Counted from the first letter of the stretch, positions 18,844 through 28,005 are shown. The stretch: 64,000 bases of DNA from Tumebacillus lacus (GCF_026410385.1 NZ_JAPMLT010000011.1:62001-126000), one strand, 5' to 3'. The notes: generated by a model from the letters alone, not told the origin. Translations and numbers: made by a program.

Positions 18844-20490
18844 ATGAAAAACAAAAAATGGATGGGTGCAGGACTTGCCATCACGATGGCAGCCGTGACG
18901 TTGATCGGGTGCAGCAACGGGGATAAAGAACCGGCAAAAGGCGCTGACACGGGCAAACTGGATGTAAAACAAGAGATCACCTTGCCGATCACCGGCGATA
19001 TTCCATCGATGGACATTTCCAAAGCGACCGATGACATCGCTTTCACGATTCAAGCAGCGGTCAACGAAGGCCTGACCCGCCTTGACAAAAACGGCAAAGC
19101 GCAGCCCGGTATGGCGACCGACTGGGACGTCTCCGATGACGGCCTGACCTACACCTTCAAGCTGCGCGATGCAAAATGGGCGAACGGCGAGCCGGTCACG
19201 GCGAAAGACTTCGTCTATTCTTGGAAGCGCACGCTCGACCCGAAGACCAAAGCGAGCTACTCCTTCATGGTGGCTTGGATCAAAGGCGGCGAAGCGTACA
19301 ACACCGAGAAGGGCTCGGCGGACGACGTCGCGGTTAAGGCTGTCGACGACAAGACGCTGGAAGTGACGCTCGCTCACCCGGTTCCGTTCTTTGTGGAGCA
19401 GATGGCGTTCCCGGTCTTCTTCCCGCAAAACCAAAAGTTCGTCGAAGCGGCAGGCGACAAATACTCCACCGAAGCGGACAAACTGCTGGCCAACGGCCCG
19501 TTCAAAATGTCGGAGTGGGCGCATGAGCAATCGGCGACCCTCGTCAAAAACGATCAATACTGGGACAAAGACAAGGTCAAGCTGACCAAAGCGACGTTCC
19601 AAGTAGTCAAAGACTCGACCGCAGCGGTCAACCTCTATGAGTCGGGCGAGCTCGACCGGACGATCGGTCTGGTCCGCGATCAAGTCGAGAGCTACAAAGA
19701 CTCCAAAGAGTTTTCCGTCGAAGCGGAACTGACGGCCGGCTACGTGATGTACAACCAGCGCGTGCCCGCTCTGACCAACGCAAAAATTCGCCAAGCGCTG
19801 ACCTATGCGATCGACGCAGAAGCATATGCGGATGTCGTCTACCACAACGGTTCGAAAGCGGCGACCGGTATCGTGCCGAACGGTGTCAACGTCAAGGACG
19901 GGGAATATCGCCAGATCGCAGGCGATCTCGTCGGTCGCAAAGACAACGCCGCAAAAGCGAAGGACCTGCTGGCAGAAGGCTTGAAAGAAGCCGGTCTGAC
20001 CGAGTTCCCGAAGATCAAGCTGACCGCAAACGACGACGACACCAACAAAAAAGGCGCGGAGTTCGTCCAAGAGCAATGGCGTTCCAAGCTCGGCATTGAG
20101 GTCGAAGTCGAGACCTTGCCGTTCAAACTGCGCCTCGACAGAGCGCGCAAACATGACTTCGACCTGATGCTTGCCGTCTGGGGCGCCGACTACAACGACC
20201 CGATGACGTTCCTCGACCTGTGGATGTCCGACAGCGGCTTCAACTACCCGAGTTGGAAAAACGCCGACTACGACAAGCTGATCAAGCAAGCGCAGGCTGA
20301 GCCGGATGCGAAGAAGCGCACCAGCCTGATGGTCGACGCGGAGAAGCTCTTGATGAAGGAAATGCCGATCGGCCCGACCTTCTTCCGCGGTCAGGCGTAC
20401 CTGACCAAGAGCCACGTGAAAAACTGGCAGACCAGCGTCTTCGGCCCGGACTACGATCTCAAAGAGACCTACATCCAAGGCAAGGAATAA
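18844..20490 (+). CDS. OppA-like peptide-binding lipoprotein (paralogue 1), 548 aa
   Basis: Extracellular solute-binding protein of the SBP_bac_5 family, expected to capture oligopeptides for an ABC importer. The lipobox is LIGC (Cys23). Conserved family stretches include SMDISKATDDIAFTIQAAVN, TYTFKLRDAKWANGEPVTA and WGADYNDPMTFLDLW. AGGGGGAG lies upstream of ATG 18844. It is about 55-60 percent identical by eye with the two paralogues at 24255 and 26359. No permease or ATPase genes lie nearby. Confidence 0.93.
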   Translation: MKNKKWMGAGLAITMAAVTLIGCSNGDKEPAKGADTGKLDVKQEITLPITGDIPSMDISKATDDIAFTIQAAVNEGLTRLDKNGKAQPGMATDWDVSDDGLTYTFKLRDAKWANGEPVTAKDFVYSWKRTLDPKTKASYSFMVAWIKGGEAYNTEKGSADDVAVKAVDDKTLEVTLAHPVPFFVEQMAFPVFFPQNQKFVEAAGDKYSTEADKLLANGPFKMSEWAHEQSATLVKNDQYWDKDKVKLTKATFQVVKDSTAAVNLYESGELDRTIGLVRDQVESYKDSKEFSVEAELTAGYVMYNQRVPALTNAKIRQALTYAIDAEAYADVVYHNGSKAATGIVPNGVNVKDGEYRQIAGDLVGRKDNAAKAKDLLAEGLKEAGLTEFPKIKLTANDDDTNKKGAEFVQEQWRSKLGIEVEVETLPFKLRLDRARKHDFDLMLAVWGADYNDPMTFLDLWMSDSGFNYPSWKNADYDKLIKQAQAEPDAKKRTSLMVDAEKLLMKEMPIGPTFFRGQAYLTKSHVKNWQTSVFGPDYDLKETYIQGKE

Positions 20491-20544
20491 CAAGGATTGA
20501 TCGGACTCCCCCCGGATACGCTATGTTCGGGGAGGGATGTTCCA

Positions 20545-20658
20545 ATGGCAAACAAAGTCGATGCCAACAAAAACGACAACGTCTACAACCCGGACACAGG
20601 CTTTGAGAAAAAGCCGTCCAATCTGCCCAAGAACAAGCGCAGAAACAAAAGCAAATAA
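20545..20658 (+). CDS. Small basic hydrophilic protein, 37 aa
   Basis: ATG 20545 follows GGGGAGGGA, and the product starts MANKVDANKNDNVYNPDTGF and ends in KNKRRNKSK. The composition (Asn, Lys, Asp, no hydrophobic core) recalls minor small acid-soluble spore proteins, and the SASP genes follow at once, but I cannot assign a family. Its ribosome site could pair with CTCCCC at 20506-20511, so translation may be gated. A strong terminator follows. Confidence 0.6.
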   Translation: MANKVDANKNDNVYNPDTGFEKKPSNLPKNKRRNKSK

Positions 20659-20666
20659 GCGGTGCC

Positions 20667-20699
20667 GAGTGTCTGCCAGATGGCAGGCACTCTTTTTTT
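20667..20699 (+). terminator. Rho-independent terminator
   Basis: GAGTGTCTGCC / GGCAGGCACTC around AGAT, then seven T. Confidence 0.88.
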
Positions 20700-20796
20700 G
20701 ATAAAAAATGGCTCGCCGGCACATCCTAATCCTTGGGATTTTCGAAGGGTCAGCCCTTCTCTTCCAAGTCCCGCCAGTGTTGCCAACCATCTCACA

Positions 20797-20825
20797 GTAT
20801 CCGATCACCTCCCGGAGGCATGCTA
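20797..20825 (+). promoter_or_regulatory. Sigma-G-type promoter of SASP gene 1
   Basis: GTATC (20797-20801, 4/5 to GHATR), 17 bases, then CATGCTA (20819-20825), a full match to CATXHTA. It lies 31 bases before the start codon. Confidence 0.65.
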
Positions 20826-20856
20826 TACCCATCAACTCAAGGAGGTGCTTTCAACA

Positions 20857-21057
20857 ATGGCAAACAACAACAACAGCAACCAAGTGCTCGTCAACGGTGC
20901 AGAACAAGCTCTGAACCAAATGAAGTACGAAATCGCGTCGGAGTTTGGTGTGAACTTGGGCGGCGAAACGGCTTCCCGTCTGAACGGTTCCGTAGGCGGC
21001 GAGATCACCAAGCGTCTGGTCGCATACGCAGAGCAAGCTCTCTCCGGCCGCGCCTAA
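20857..21057 (+). CDS. ssp: Alpha/beta-type small acid-soluble spore protein 1, 66 aa
   Basis: DNA-protecting spore protein made in the forespore. It carries both family signatures: [19 protein letters not shown], which includes the GPR protease cleavage region EIASEFGV, and [26 protein letters not shown] precedes ATG 20857. The gene is the first of three tandem, nearly identical copies, each with its own sigma-G-type promoter. Confidence 0.97.
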   Translation: MANNNNSNQVLVNGAEQALNQMKYEIASEFGVNLGGETASRLNGSVGGEITKRLVAYAEQALSGRA

Positions 21058-21092
21058 TCGCAGCTTGACCACAACTGAATAGCTCGTTTGTA

Positions 21093-21125
21093 AACGGGGG
21101 CCCCCGTCCGGGGGTCTCCCTTTAT
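21093..21125 (+). terminator. Possible terminator of SASP gene 1
   Basis: A very GC-rich hairpin: GGGGGCCCCC, spacer GTCC, GGGGGTCTCCC, then CTTTAT. The T-run is short, so confidence is moderate. Confidence 0.5.
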
Positions 21126-21207
21126 GTGTGGAGGTTTGGCAAGTCTTGAACAACGCATCGGTTCGGGGCTTTTTTGGAGTCTCTTCCGAACTGGAAAAAG
21201 TTGCATC

Positions 21208-21236
21208 GCATGAAGGCGCTCATACCGCCCATACTA
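21208..21236 (+). promoter_or_regulatory. Sigma-G-type promoter of SASP gene 2
   Basis: GCATG (21208-21212), 17 bases, CATACTA (21230-21236). Both boxes match the sigma-G consensus fully. Confidence 0.8.
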
Positions 21237-21271
21237 TGACCAATCCCCCAACGCAAGGAGGTGACACACAG

Positions 21272-21475
21272 ATGGCAAACAACAACAACAGCAACCAAGT
21301 ACTCGTCAACGGTGCACAGCAAGCGCTGGACCAAATGAAGTACGAAATTGCTTCCGAGTTTGGAGTCAACCTGGGTGGTGAAACGGCTTCCCGCCTCAAC
21401 GGTTCCGTCGGTGGCGAAATCACCAAGCGTCTGGTGGCTTATGCTGAGCAAGCGCTGAGCGGTCGCGTTCAATAA
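21272..21475 (+). CDS. ssp: Alpha/beta-type small acid-soluble spore protein 2, 67 aa
   Basis: Differs from copy 1 at only a few positions (AQQALDQMK for AEQALNQMK, and the C-terminus SGRVQ). It keeps the GPR cleavage region EIASEFGV and [27 protein letters not shown] lies 8-9 bases before ATG 21272. Forespore-specific expression is inferred from the promoter at 21208-21236. Confidence 0.97.
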   Translation: MANNNNSNQVLVNGAQQALDQMKYEIASEFGVNLGGETASRLNGSVGGEITKRLVAYAEQALSGRVQ

Positions 21476-21510
21476 TCGGTTCGCAAAGCCAAATTGGTAC
21501 AAGTTACACG

Positions 21511-21539
21511 GTATGATCTTCTCAAAAACGAGCACAATA
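21511..21539 (+). promoter_or_regulatory. Sigma-G-type promoter of SASP gene 3
   Basis: GTATG (21511-21515, full match), 17 bases, CACAATA (21533-21539, 6/7). Confidence 0.65.
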
Positions 21540-21570
21540 AACTCACATCCCATTCAGGAGGTGCCTTACA

Positions 21571-21777
21571 ATGGCAAACAACAACAGCGGTCGTAACCAA
21601 AAGCTCGTCAACGGTGCAGAACAAGCTCTGAACCAAATGAAGTACGAAATCGCTTCTGAGTTCGGCGTAAACCTGGGTGGGGAAACGGCTTCCCGTCTGA
21701 ACGGTTCCGTCGGCGGCGAAATCACCAAGCGTCTGGTAGCTTACGCAGAGCAAGCTCTGGCAGGCGGCCAACGCTAA
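21571..21777 (+). CDS. ssp: Alpha/beta-type small acid-soluble spore protein 3, 68 aa
   Basis: Third tandem copy. The N-terminus varies ([20 protein letters not shown]), the core is identical to the others, and the end is AGGQR. AGGAGGTG precedes ATG 21571. A clean terminator follows at 21803-21830, closing the array. Confidence 0.97.
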   Translation: MANNNSGRNQKLVNGAEQALNQMKYEIASEFGVNLGGETASRLNGSVGGEITKRLVAYAEQALAGGQR

Positions 21778-21802
21778 TCACAACTAAATAACTGCTTAAA
21801 GC

Positions 21803-21830
21803 AAAGAGCCTCCCTCGCGGAGGCTCTTTT
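21803..21830 (+). terminator. Rho-independent terminator of SASP gene 3
   Basis: AAAGAGCCTCC / GGAGGCTCTTT around CTCGC, ending in TTTT. Confidence 0.85.
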
Positions 21831-21912
21831 CAATTGGTTGAACAAGGTCCATCCCTCAGATAGAATAGAAGAGTTGCACAGGAAACGAAAAGAAGCAAGG
21901 TGGAGGGACGCC

Positions 21913-24036
21913 ATGACTGTACAGACAAGAGCTGCTGAAATCGTCAAGGGCACCAACCCGCAGCAAAAACTCGCAGTTGAGACCACGGAGGGACCGCTGC
22001 TGATCCTCGCGGGCGCCGGGTCCGGCAAGACGAGCGTATTGACGAGACGGATCGCCTATCTGCTCGGTGTGCGGAACGTCTCGCCCTTTCATATATTGGC
22101 GATCACATTTACCAACAAAGCAGCAAAAGAAATGAACGAACGCGTCAAAAAGTTGGTCGGCGAAGCGGCCGAAGACCTATGGATGAGCACCTTTCACTCG
22201 ATGTGTGTGCGGATCTTGCGCCGGGAAGCGGAACACATCGGCTACAGCAACAACTTTACAATCCTCGACCCGGACGACCAGACCGGCGCGATCAAACAGG
22301 CGATGCTCGATCTCAACCTCGACATCAAAAAGTTTGACCCGAACCAGATCCAATGGCGGATCTCCGCCGCCAAAAACGAGCTGATGAGCCCGGACGATTT
22401 TGCCAAGACGGCCGGCAAAAAGCTCAGCGACATCGCCGCCGCGCAGGTGTATCGCGTCTACCAACGCCGCCTGCAGGATTTTAACGCGATGGACTTTGAC
22501 GACCTGATCATGAAGACGGTCGAACTGTTTGAGTACCACCAGGAAGTCTTGGAAAAGTATCAGGATAAATTTGTCTACATCCACGTCGACGAGTACCAAG
22601 ACACCAACCGGGCGCAGTACAAGCTCGTCAAACTGCTCGCCCAAAAATACCGAAACCTCTGTGTCGTCGGCGACGGTGACCAAGCGATCTACGCGTGGCG
22701 CGGAGCTGACATCTCTAACATCTTAAACTTTGAAAAAGACTATCCGGAAGCGACGACGATCAAGTTGGAGCAAAACTACCGCTCCACCTCGACGATCCTC
22801 GACGCGGCCAACGCGGTCATCCGCCACAACACGATGCGCAAAGACAAAGACCTCTGGTCGGCGAAGGGGCAGGGGGAGAAGATCACCGTCTACACCGCCC
22901 TCGATCAAGAGGACGAGGCGCAATACATCGTGCAACAAGTGAAAAACCATGTCGCCAACGGCGGCAAATACGGCGACTGCACCGTCCTCTACCGGGCCAA
23001 CGCGATGTCGCGCGTGATCGAGGAAGCGTTTCTTGGCGCGGCGATCCCGTACAAGATGCTCGGCGGCTACACATTCTACGACCGTCGCGAGATCAAAGAC
23101 GTGATGGCCTACCTGAAATGCCTGTCCAACCCGCAGGACGAGATCTCGCTGCTGCGCATCATCAACACGCCCAAGCGCAGCATCGGCAACGGCACGATCT
23201 CCAAACTGCTCGACTTCGCGCACGACCGCGACCTGACGCTGCTCGAAGCGATGGGCTTCCCGGATGAAAACGGGCTGCCTGCCAAGACGGCGGCGACCTG
23301 CAAAGAATTTCACGACATGATGAAATACCTGCACGTCTGCCAAGAGGGGCTGTCTGTCTCCGAATACCTCGAAGAAGTCCTGACCAAAACCAAATACCGC
23401 GACGTCTACCGCACCGGCAAAGAAGAGGACAACATGCGCCTCGAAAACATCGAGGAGATGTTCTCGATCACCAAGTCGTTCGACCGCCGCCGACGGGGAT
23501 CGGTCCACGACTTCCTCTCCGAAGTGTCGCTGTTGTCTGACAATGACAAAGAAAAGGGCGACGAAGGCGAAGCGGTGATGATGATGACGATGCACGCTTC
23601 CAAAGGACTGGAGTTCCCGACCGTCTTTATCATCGGTTGCGAAGAGACGATCTTTCCGCATATGCGTTCGATGGACGACATTCGCGGCATCGAGGAGGAA
23701 CGCAACCTCGCCTATGTCGGGATCACGCGTGCCAAGGAAAAACTCCACCTGCTCCACTGTGCGGAACGGACGATCTTCGGCAATACGACGCGCAACGATC
23801 CGTCGCGTTTTCTCGACGAGATCCCGGAGGAATTCCTCGACCGGACGCTCGGCACCAACGATCTGCCGGACGACACTTGGAAAGTCGGCGAGATGATCAA
23901 GCATACCCAGTGGGGACAAGGCATGATCATCGACAAGAAAGGCACCGAAGACACGCTCGAACTGACGATCATGTTCCACCCGCAGATCGGCGAGAAAAAA
24001 GTATTGCCCCGCTTCACCCGCATGGAGAAAATGTAA
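21913..24036 (+). CDS. pcrA: UvrD/PcrA-family DNA helicase, 707 aa
   Basis: Superfamily 1A 3'-5' helicase. Motifs in order: GTNPQQKLAV (Q motif), AGAGSGKT (Walker A), TFTNKAAKEM (Ia), HVDEYQDTNRAQY (II), GDGDQAIYAWRGAD (III), LEQNYRST (IV), MTMHASKGLEF (V) and VGITRAKEKL (VI). The C-terminus has the WKVGEMIKHTQWGQGMI Tudor-like region seen in PcrA. Start ATG 21913 has GGAGGG upstream; the frame is open to a TTG at 21838. The usual pcrA-ligA neighbourhood is absent (no ligase follows), so it may be a PcrA paralogue. Confidence 0.88.
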   Translation: MTVQTRAAEIVKGTNPQQKLAVETTEGPLLILAGAGSGKTSVLTRRIAYLLGVRNVSPFHILAITFTNKAAKEMNERVKKLVGEAAEDLWMSTFHSMCVRILRREAEHIGYSNNFTILDPDDQTGAIKQAMLDLNLDIKKFDPNQIQWRISAAKNELMSPDDFAKTAGKKLSDIAAAQVYRVYQRRLQDFNAMDFDDLIMKTVELFEYHQEVLEKYQDKFVYIHVDEYQDTNRAQYKLVKLLAQKYRNLCVVGDGDQAIYAWRGADISNILNFEKDYPEATTIKLEQNYRSTSTILDAANAVIRHNTMRKDKDLWSAKGQGEKITVYTALDQEDEAQYIVQQVKNHVANGGKYGDCTVLYRANAMSRVIEEAFLGAAIPYKMLGGYTFYDRREIKDVMAYLKCLSNPQDEISLLRIINTPKRSIGNGTISKLLDFAHDRDLTLLEAMGFPDENGLPAKTAATCKEFHDMMKYLHVCQEGLSVSEYLEEVLTKTKYRDVYRTGKEEDNMRLENIEEMFSITKSFDRRRRGSVHDFLSEVSLLSDNDKEKGDEGEAVMMMTMHASKGLEFPTVFIIGCEETIFPHMRSMDDIRGIEEERNLAYVGITRAKEKLHLLHCAERTIFGNTTRNDPSRFLDEIPEEFLDRTLGTNDLPDDTWKVGEMIKHTQWGQGMIIDKKGTEDTLELTIMFHPQIGEKKVLPRFTRMEKM

Positions 24037-24052
24037 CCGAAAAATACCTTGC

Positions 24053-24083
24053 CAGCCTTCCCTATGCGGAAGGTTGTTTTTTT
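24053..24083 (+). terminator. Rho-independent terminator
   Basis: CAGCCTTCC / GGAAGGTTG (one G-U) around CTATGC, then seven T. Confidence 0.82.
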
Positions 24084-24146
24084 ATGCGTCCCGTTTGCTG
24101 AAATGTTGTAAGGATATGGAATACTCAAATAATTTGCAAAAAGGTA

Positions 24147-24175
24147 TTGCAGAAAAAACCCGCGACTGCTATATT
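24147..24175 (+). promoter_or_regulatory. Candidate sigma-A promoter of OppA paralogue 2
   Basis: TTGCAG (24147-24152), 17 bases, TATATT (24170-24175), 80 bases before the start codon. Confidence 0.5.
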
Positions 24176-24254
24176 GGTCTCAAGGCAAATATTTCAGAAA
24201 GATTACAAAACGATTACTTCGATGTAACGTACGAGTAGATTAGGGGGATGTCAA

Positions 24255-25907
24255 ATGTTCAAAGCTAAAAAATGGCTGACCGTAGGTTTGGCGGTGACCT
24301 TGGCAGGCGGCGCGCTTGTTGGTTGCGGCGCTGAAGAGAAGAAAGATGCTGCTGACGGCAGCAAAGACACCGCAATCGACGCGAAGCAGGAACTCAACCT
24401 GTACCTGACCGACGAACTGCCGACCATGGACCTGTCCCTGGCGACCAACAACCTGTCCTTCACCCTGTTCGCAAACATCAGCGAAGGTCTGATCCGCCTC
24501 GACAAAGACGGCAAACCGGCAGCAGGTCTTGCGAAAGAGTGGAAGCGCTCGGACGACGGCCTGACCTACACGTTCATTCTGCGCGATGGTCTGAAATGGT
24601 CCAACGGGGACGCGCTGACCGCGAAAGACTTCGAATACTCCTGGAAGCGCACTCTGGATCCGAAGACCGGCTCCCAATACGCATTCATGCTGACCTGGAT
24701 CAAAGGCGGCCTGGCATACAACTCCGACAAAGGCACTGCTGATGAAGTAGCTGTCAAAGCGAAGGACGACAAGACCCTCGAAGTCACCCTCGAGAACCCG
24801 ATCCCGTTCTTCGTCGAGCAAATGGCATTCCCGATCTTCTTCGCACAGAACGAAAAGTTCGTGAAAGAGATGGGCGAAAAGTACGGCGCAGACGCAGACA
24901 AAGTGATCTCCAACGGTCCGTTCAAGCTGACCAAGTGGGTGCATGAAGAATCTGTTGCCATCGAAAAGAACGAAAACTACTGGGACAAAGACGCTGTCAA
25001 ACTGCAGAACGTCAACTTCCAAGTCGTAAAAGACACCACCGCACTGCTCAACCTGTACGAATCCGGCCAAGTGGACCGCACCCTGCTGGTTCGCGAAACC
25101 GTTGACCAATACAAAGACTCCAAAGAGTTCTCCATTCAGCCGGAGCTGACCACCGGTTACCTGCAATACAACCAACGCGTCAAGGCTCTGACCTCCGCGA
25201 AGGTTCGTCAAGCACTGACCTATGCGGTTGATGGCGATGCATACGCAGACATCATCTACCACAACGGCACCAAAGGTGCGACCGGCTACACCCCGGAAGG
25301 CATCTCCAACGGCCAAGGCGGCGACTTCAAGAAAGACGTCGGCGACCTGATCAAGCGCAAAGAAAACCTGCCGAAAGCAAAGCAACTGCTGGAAGAAGGT
25401 CTGAAAGAAGTCGGCGAAACGTCCTTCCCGAAAATCAAGCTGCTCGCAGATGACGGCGACGTCGGCAAAAAAGCGACCGAGTTCATCAAAGAACAATGGC
25501 GCACCAACCTCGGCATCGACGTCGAAGTCGAGAACGTTCCGTACAAAATGCGTCTGGACCGCTCGCACAAGCATGACTTCGATATCGTAGTCTCCCTGTG
25601 GGGCGCTGACTACAACGATCCGATGACCTTCCTCGACATGTTCATCACCGGCGGTGACTTCAACGATCCGCAATGGTCGAACGCTGAGTACGACAAGCTG
25701 ATCGACTCCGCGAAGAAGGAAGCAGACCAGAAGAAGCGCATGCAAAACCTGTACGACGCAGAGAAGCTCCTGATGAAGGAAATGCCGGTTGGCCCGCTGT
25801 TCTTCCGCGGCCGCGCGTACCTGACCAAGCCGTACGTCAAGGACTTCCAATGGAGAATCTACGGCCCGGACTTCGAGCTCAAGCACACCTATATCCAAGG
25901 CAAGTAA
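24255..25907 (+). CDS. OppA-like peptide-binding lipoprotein (paralogue 2), 550 aa
   Basis: SBP_bac_5 lipoprotein with lipobox LVGC (Cys24), TMDLSLATNNLSFTLF near the N-terminus and LWGADYNDPMTFLDMF in the second lobe. TAGGGGGATG precedes ATG 24255. Codon use is dominated by a narrow set (GCA, CTG, AAC, GAC), suggesting high expression. It has its own promoter and terminator and no transporter partners nearby, so it probably feeds a permease encoded elsewhere. Confidence 0.93.
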   Translation: MFKAKKWLTVGLAVTLAGGALVGCGAEEKKDAADGSKDTAIDAKQELNLYLTDELPTMDLSLATNNLSFTLFANISEGLIRLDKDGKPAAGLAKEWKRSDDGLTYTFILRDGLKWSNGDALTAKDFEYSWKRTLDPKTGSQYAFMLTWIKGGLAYNSDKGTADEVAVKAKDDKTLEVTLENPIPFFVEQMAFPIFFAQNEKFVKEMGEKYGADADKVISNGPFKLTKWVHEESVAIEKNENYWDKDAVKLQNVNFQVVKDTTALLNLYESGQVDRTLLVRETVDQYKDSKEFSIQPELTTGYLQYNQRVKALTSAKVRQALTYAVDGDAYADIIYHNGTKGATGYTPEGISNGQGGDFKKDVGDLIKRKENLPKAKQLLEEGLKEVGETSFPKIKLLADDGDVGKKATEFIKEQWRTNLGIDVEVENVPYKMRLDRSHKHDFDIVVSLWGADYNDPMTFLDMFITGGDFNDPQWSNAEYDKLIDSAKKEADQKKRMQNLYDAEKLLMKEMPVGPLFFRGRAYLTKPYVKDFQWRIYGPDFELKHTYIQGK

Positions 25908-25927
25908 TCGCCTGCCTTGTCACAGTG

Positions 25928-25961
25928 AAAAGATCGCCCTCTCCCGAGGGCGATCTTTTTT
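25928..25961 (+). terminator. Rho-independent terminator
   Basis: AAAGATCGCCCTC / GAGGGCGATCTTT around TCCC, then T. Very strong. Confidence 0.9.
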
Positions 25962-25975
25962 AGGTTCCACCTCTT

Positions 25976-26185
25976 CTACAGCACGACGATCACCGGATTT
26001 TCATACCACGATTGCATCGCATTGACGACTCCTTCCGGCGAATCAAACTGTTCACGCCGACCGAACGGGTTGGTAAACGACATCATGCCGCCCTGTCTTT
26101 CAATTGTAAAGATCTGCCCGTCGATGCTTACCTGCACGACCTCGTCATCCTGCATCCGCTGACGCAACTGATCCATCCAGTCCAT
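25976..26185 (-). CDS. Small hypothetical protein, 69 aa
   Basis: ATG at 26185 (minus) follows GAGGAGGCG. The sequence VQVSIDGQIFTIERQGGMMS looks like a short beta-hairpin after an N-terminal helix, then SPEGVVNAMQSWYENPVI. No signal peptide. Family not recognised. It lies between two OppA paralogues in opposite orientation. Confidence 0.7.
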   Translation of the reverse strand: MDWMDQLRQRMQDDEVVQVSIDGQIFTIERQGGMMSFTNPFGRREQFDSPEGVVNAMQSWYENPVIVVL

Positions 26186-26358
26186 CTTTCTCGCCTCCTC
26201 GCTGCATCTGGCTCCTGTCTGCTAGTATGTGCCAAGGGGCGTATCATTCATGAGTTGATCCTGTTGTCGAACAATGCTATATTATGGATACGAAAAGATG
26301 AGAAAAGATCAAATTCTCTAATAATTTTTGGCAATGAGGGGCAAGGGGGAGTAACACG

Positions 26359-28005
26359 ATGATGGCGAGAAAGCGGATGGGGGGTATCCTCCTAGGCGGC
26401 TGGCTTTTGATCGGCGGGCTCACCGGGTGCAGCAATACATCGGAACACGACATCGCGGCGGTCACCGACAACGCGCCGCCGGAGCAATCGCTCTCGCTGG
26501 CGTTGGCAGACGAGGTACCGACGCTGGACAGCGCCAAGGCGACAGATGAATTGGCGTTTACGCTGTTGACACAGACAAATGAAGGTCTGGTGCGGCTGGA
26601 CGAAGCGGGGAAGGTAGTGCCGGGCGTTGCACGGGAATGGACGATTTCCGAGGACGGCCTGCGCTATCAGTTTGTGTTGCGTGAAAACGCGCTCTGGTCG
26701 GACGGCTCCCCCGTCACCGCTCATGACTTTGAATACGCGTGGAAGCGGGCTTTGCAGAAAGACACCGGCTCGCAGTATGCTTTTTTGATGGAATGGATCA
26801 AAGGCGGTGCGGAGTATCGCCATGAACAAGCACCGCTCGACAGTGTAAGTGTGAAAGCGCGGGACGAACGGACGTTGGATGTCGAACTGGCAGCGCCCAA
26901 GCCGTATTTTTTGGAACAGTTGTCTTTTCCGGTCTTCTTCCCGCAACAGAAGTCGTTTGGGGAGAAAGCGGGCGACCGCTACGGTGGCGATCCCGGCACG
27001 GTGCTGGCGAACGGACCGTTCAAACTGGCCGAGTGGCTTCATGACCAGTCGCTCGGTCTGGTGAAAAACGACACCTATTGGGACCGTGGGCAGGTGCGCC
27101 TCGAACAGGTGACATACCAGATCGTCAAAGACGCGACCGCCCGCGAAGATCTCTATCTGGCCGGGGTGATCGACCGCACCGCGCTGGTGCGCGACCAGAT
27201 CGCTCGTTACCGGGGCAATCCGGAATACATGGAGATCGACGAATTGGTAAATGGCTATCTACAGTTCAACCAAAAACATCGGGTGTTGCAAAACGCCAAG
27301 ATTCGCAAAGCGCTGACCTATGCGGTGAACGGTGATGCCTACGCCGAAGTTGTCTACCAAAACGGCACTCGCGGGGCGACGGGACTTGTGCCGACCGGTA
27401 CGTCTAACGGGCAGGGCGGCGATTTTCGCAAGGACGGCGGCGACCTGATCGACCGCATGGAAAACGGCAAGCAAGCCAAGGCGTTGTTGGAAGCGGGTCT
27501 GCGCGAGCTCGGCCTCGCCAAGTTTCCGAAGCTCAAAGTGTTGGGCGATGACGGTGACACCGGCAAAAAGTCGACGCAGTTCCTGCAGGAGGAGTGGCGG
27601 ACCAAACTCGGCATTGAGATCGAGGTCGAGAACGTGCCGTTCAAGCTGCGGCTCCAACGCACGGCCGAACGCGATTTTGACATCGTCGAATCGCTGTGGG
27701 GGGCCGACTACAACGACCCGATGACCTATCTCGACATGTGGGTGACCGGCAGTGACTTTAACGAAAGCGGCTACAGCAACGTGCGTTATGACGCTCTGAT
27801 CGGGCAGGCCAAGGTCGAAGCGGACGCCGCACGCCGAATGCAACTGTTGCTCGACGCGGAACGACTGCTGCTCGACGACATGGCGGTGGGGCCGCTGTTT
27901 TTCCGCAGCAGCGCCGTGTTGCAAAAGCCTTACGTCAAAAAGGTGATCCACCGGCACTTTGGACCTCGCTATGACTTGAAGTACGCCTACGTGGAGGGAA
28001 AATAA
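26359..28005 (+). CDS. OppA-like peptide-binding lipoprotein (paralogue 3), 548 aa
   Basis: Lipobox LTGC (Cys24), TLDSAKATDELAFTLLTQTN and LWGADYNDPMTYLDMW mark it as the third SBP_bac_5 protein of the series. GGGGGAG precedes ATG 26359 (ATG 26362 is equally possible). Codon use is less biased than in paralogue 2 and the protein is more diverged, so it is probably expressed less. A small gene follows six bases after the stop. Confidence 0.92.
   Translation: MMARKRMGGILLGGWLLIGGLTGCSNTSEHDIAAVTDNAPPEQSLSLALADEVPTLDSAKATDELAFTLLTQTNEGLVRLDEAGKVVPGVAREWTISEDGLRYQFVLRENALWSDGSPVTAHDFEYAWKRALQKDTGSQYAFLMEWIKGGAEYRHEQAPLDSVSVKARDERTLDVELAAPKPYFLEQLSFPVFFPQQKSFGEKAGDRYGGDPGTVLANGPFKLAEWLHDQSLGLVKNDTYWDRGQVRLEQVTYQIVKDATAREDLYLAGVIDRTALVRDQIARYRGNPEYMEIDELVNGYLQFNQKHRVLQNAKIRKALTYAVNGDAYAEVVYQNGTRGATGLVPTGTSNGQGGDFRKDGGDLIDRMENGKQAKALLEAGLRELGLAKFPKLKVLGDDGDTGKKSTQFLQEEWRTKLGIEIEVENVPFKLRLQRTAERDFDIVESLWGADYNDPMTYLDMWVTGSDFNESGYSNVRYDALIGQAKVEADAARRMQLLLDAERLLLDDMAVGPLFFRSSAVLQKPYVKKVIHRHFGPRYDLKYAYVEGK

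Noticed and set aside
18814-20493. Antisense open frame of 559 codons opposite OppA paralogue 1
   Set aside because: Shadow frame; similar shadows appear opposite paralogues 2 and 3, as expected when the sense genes share codon bias.
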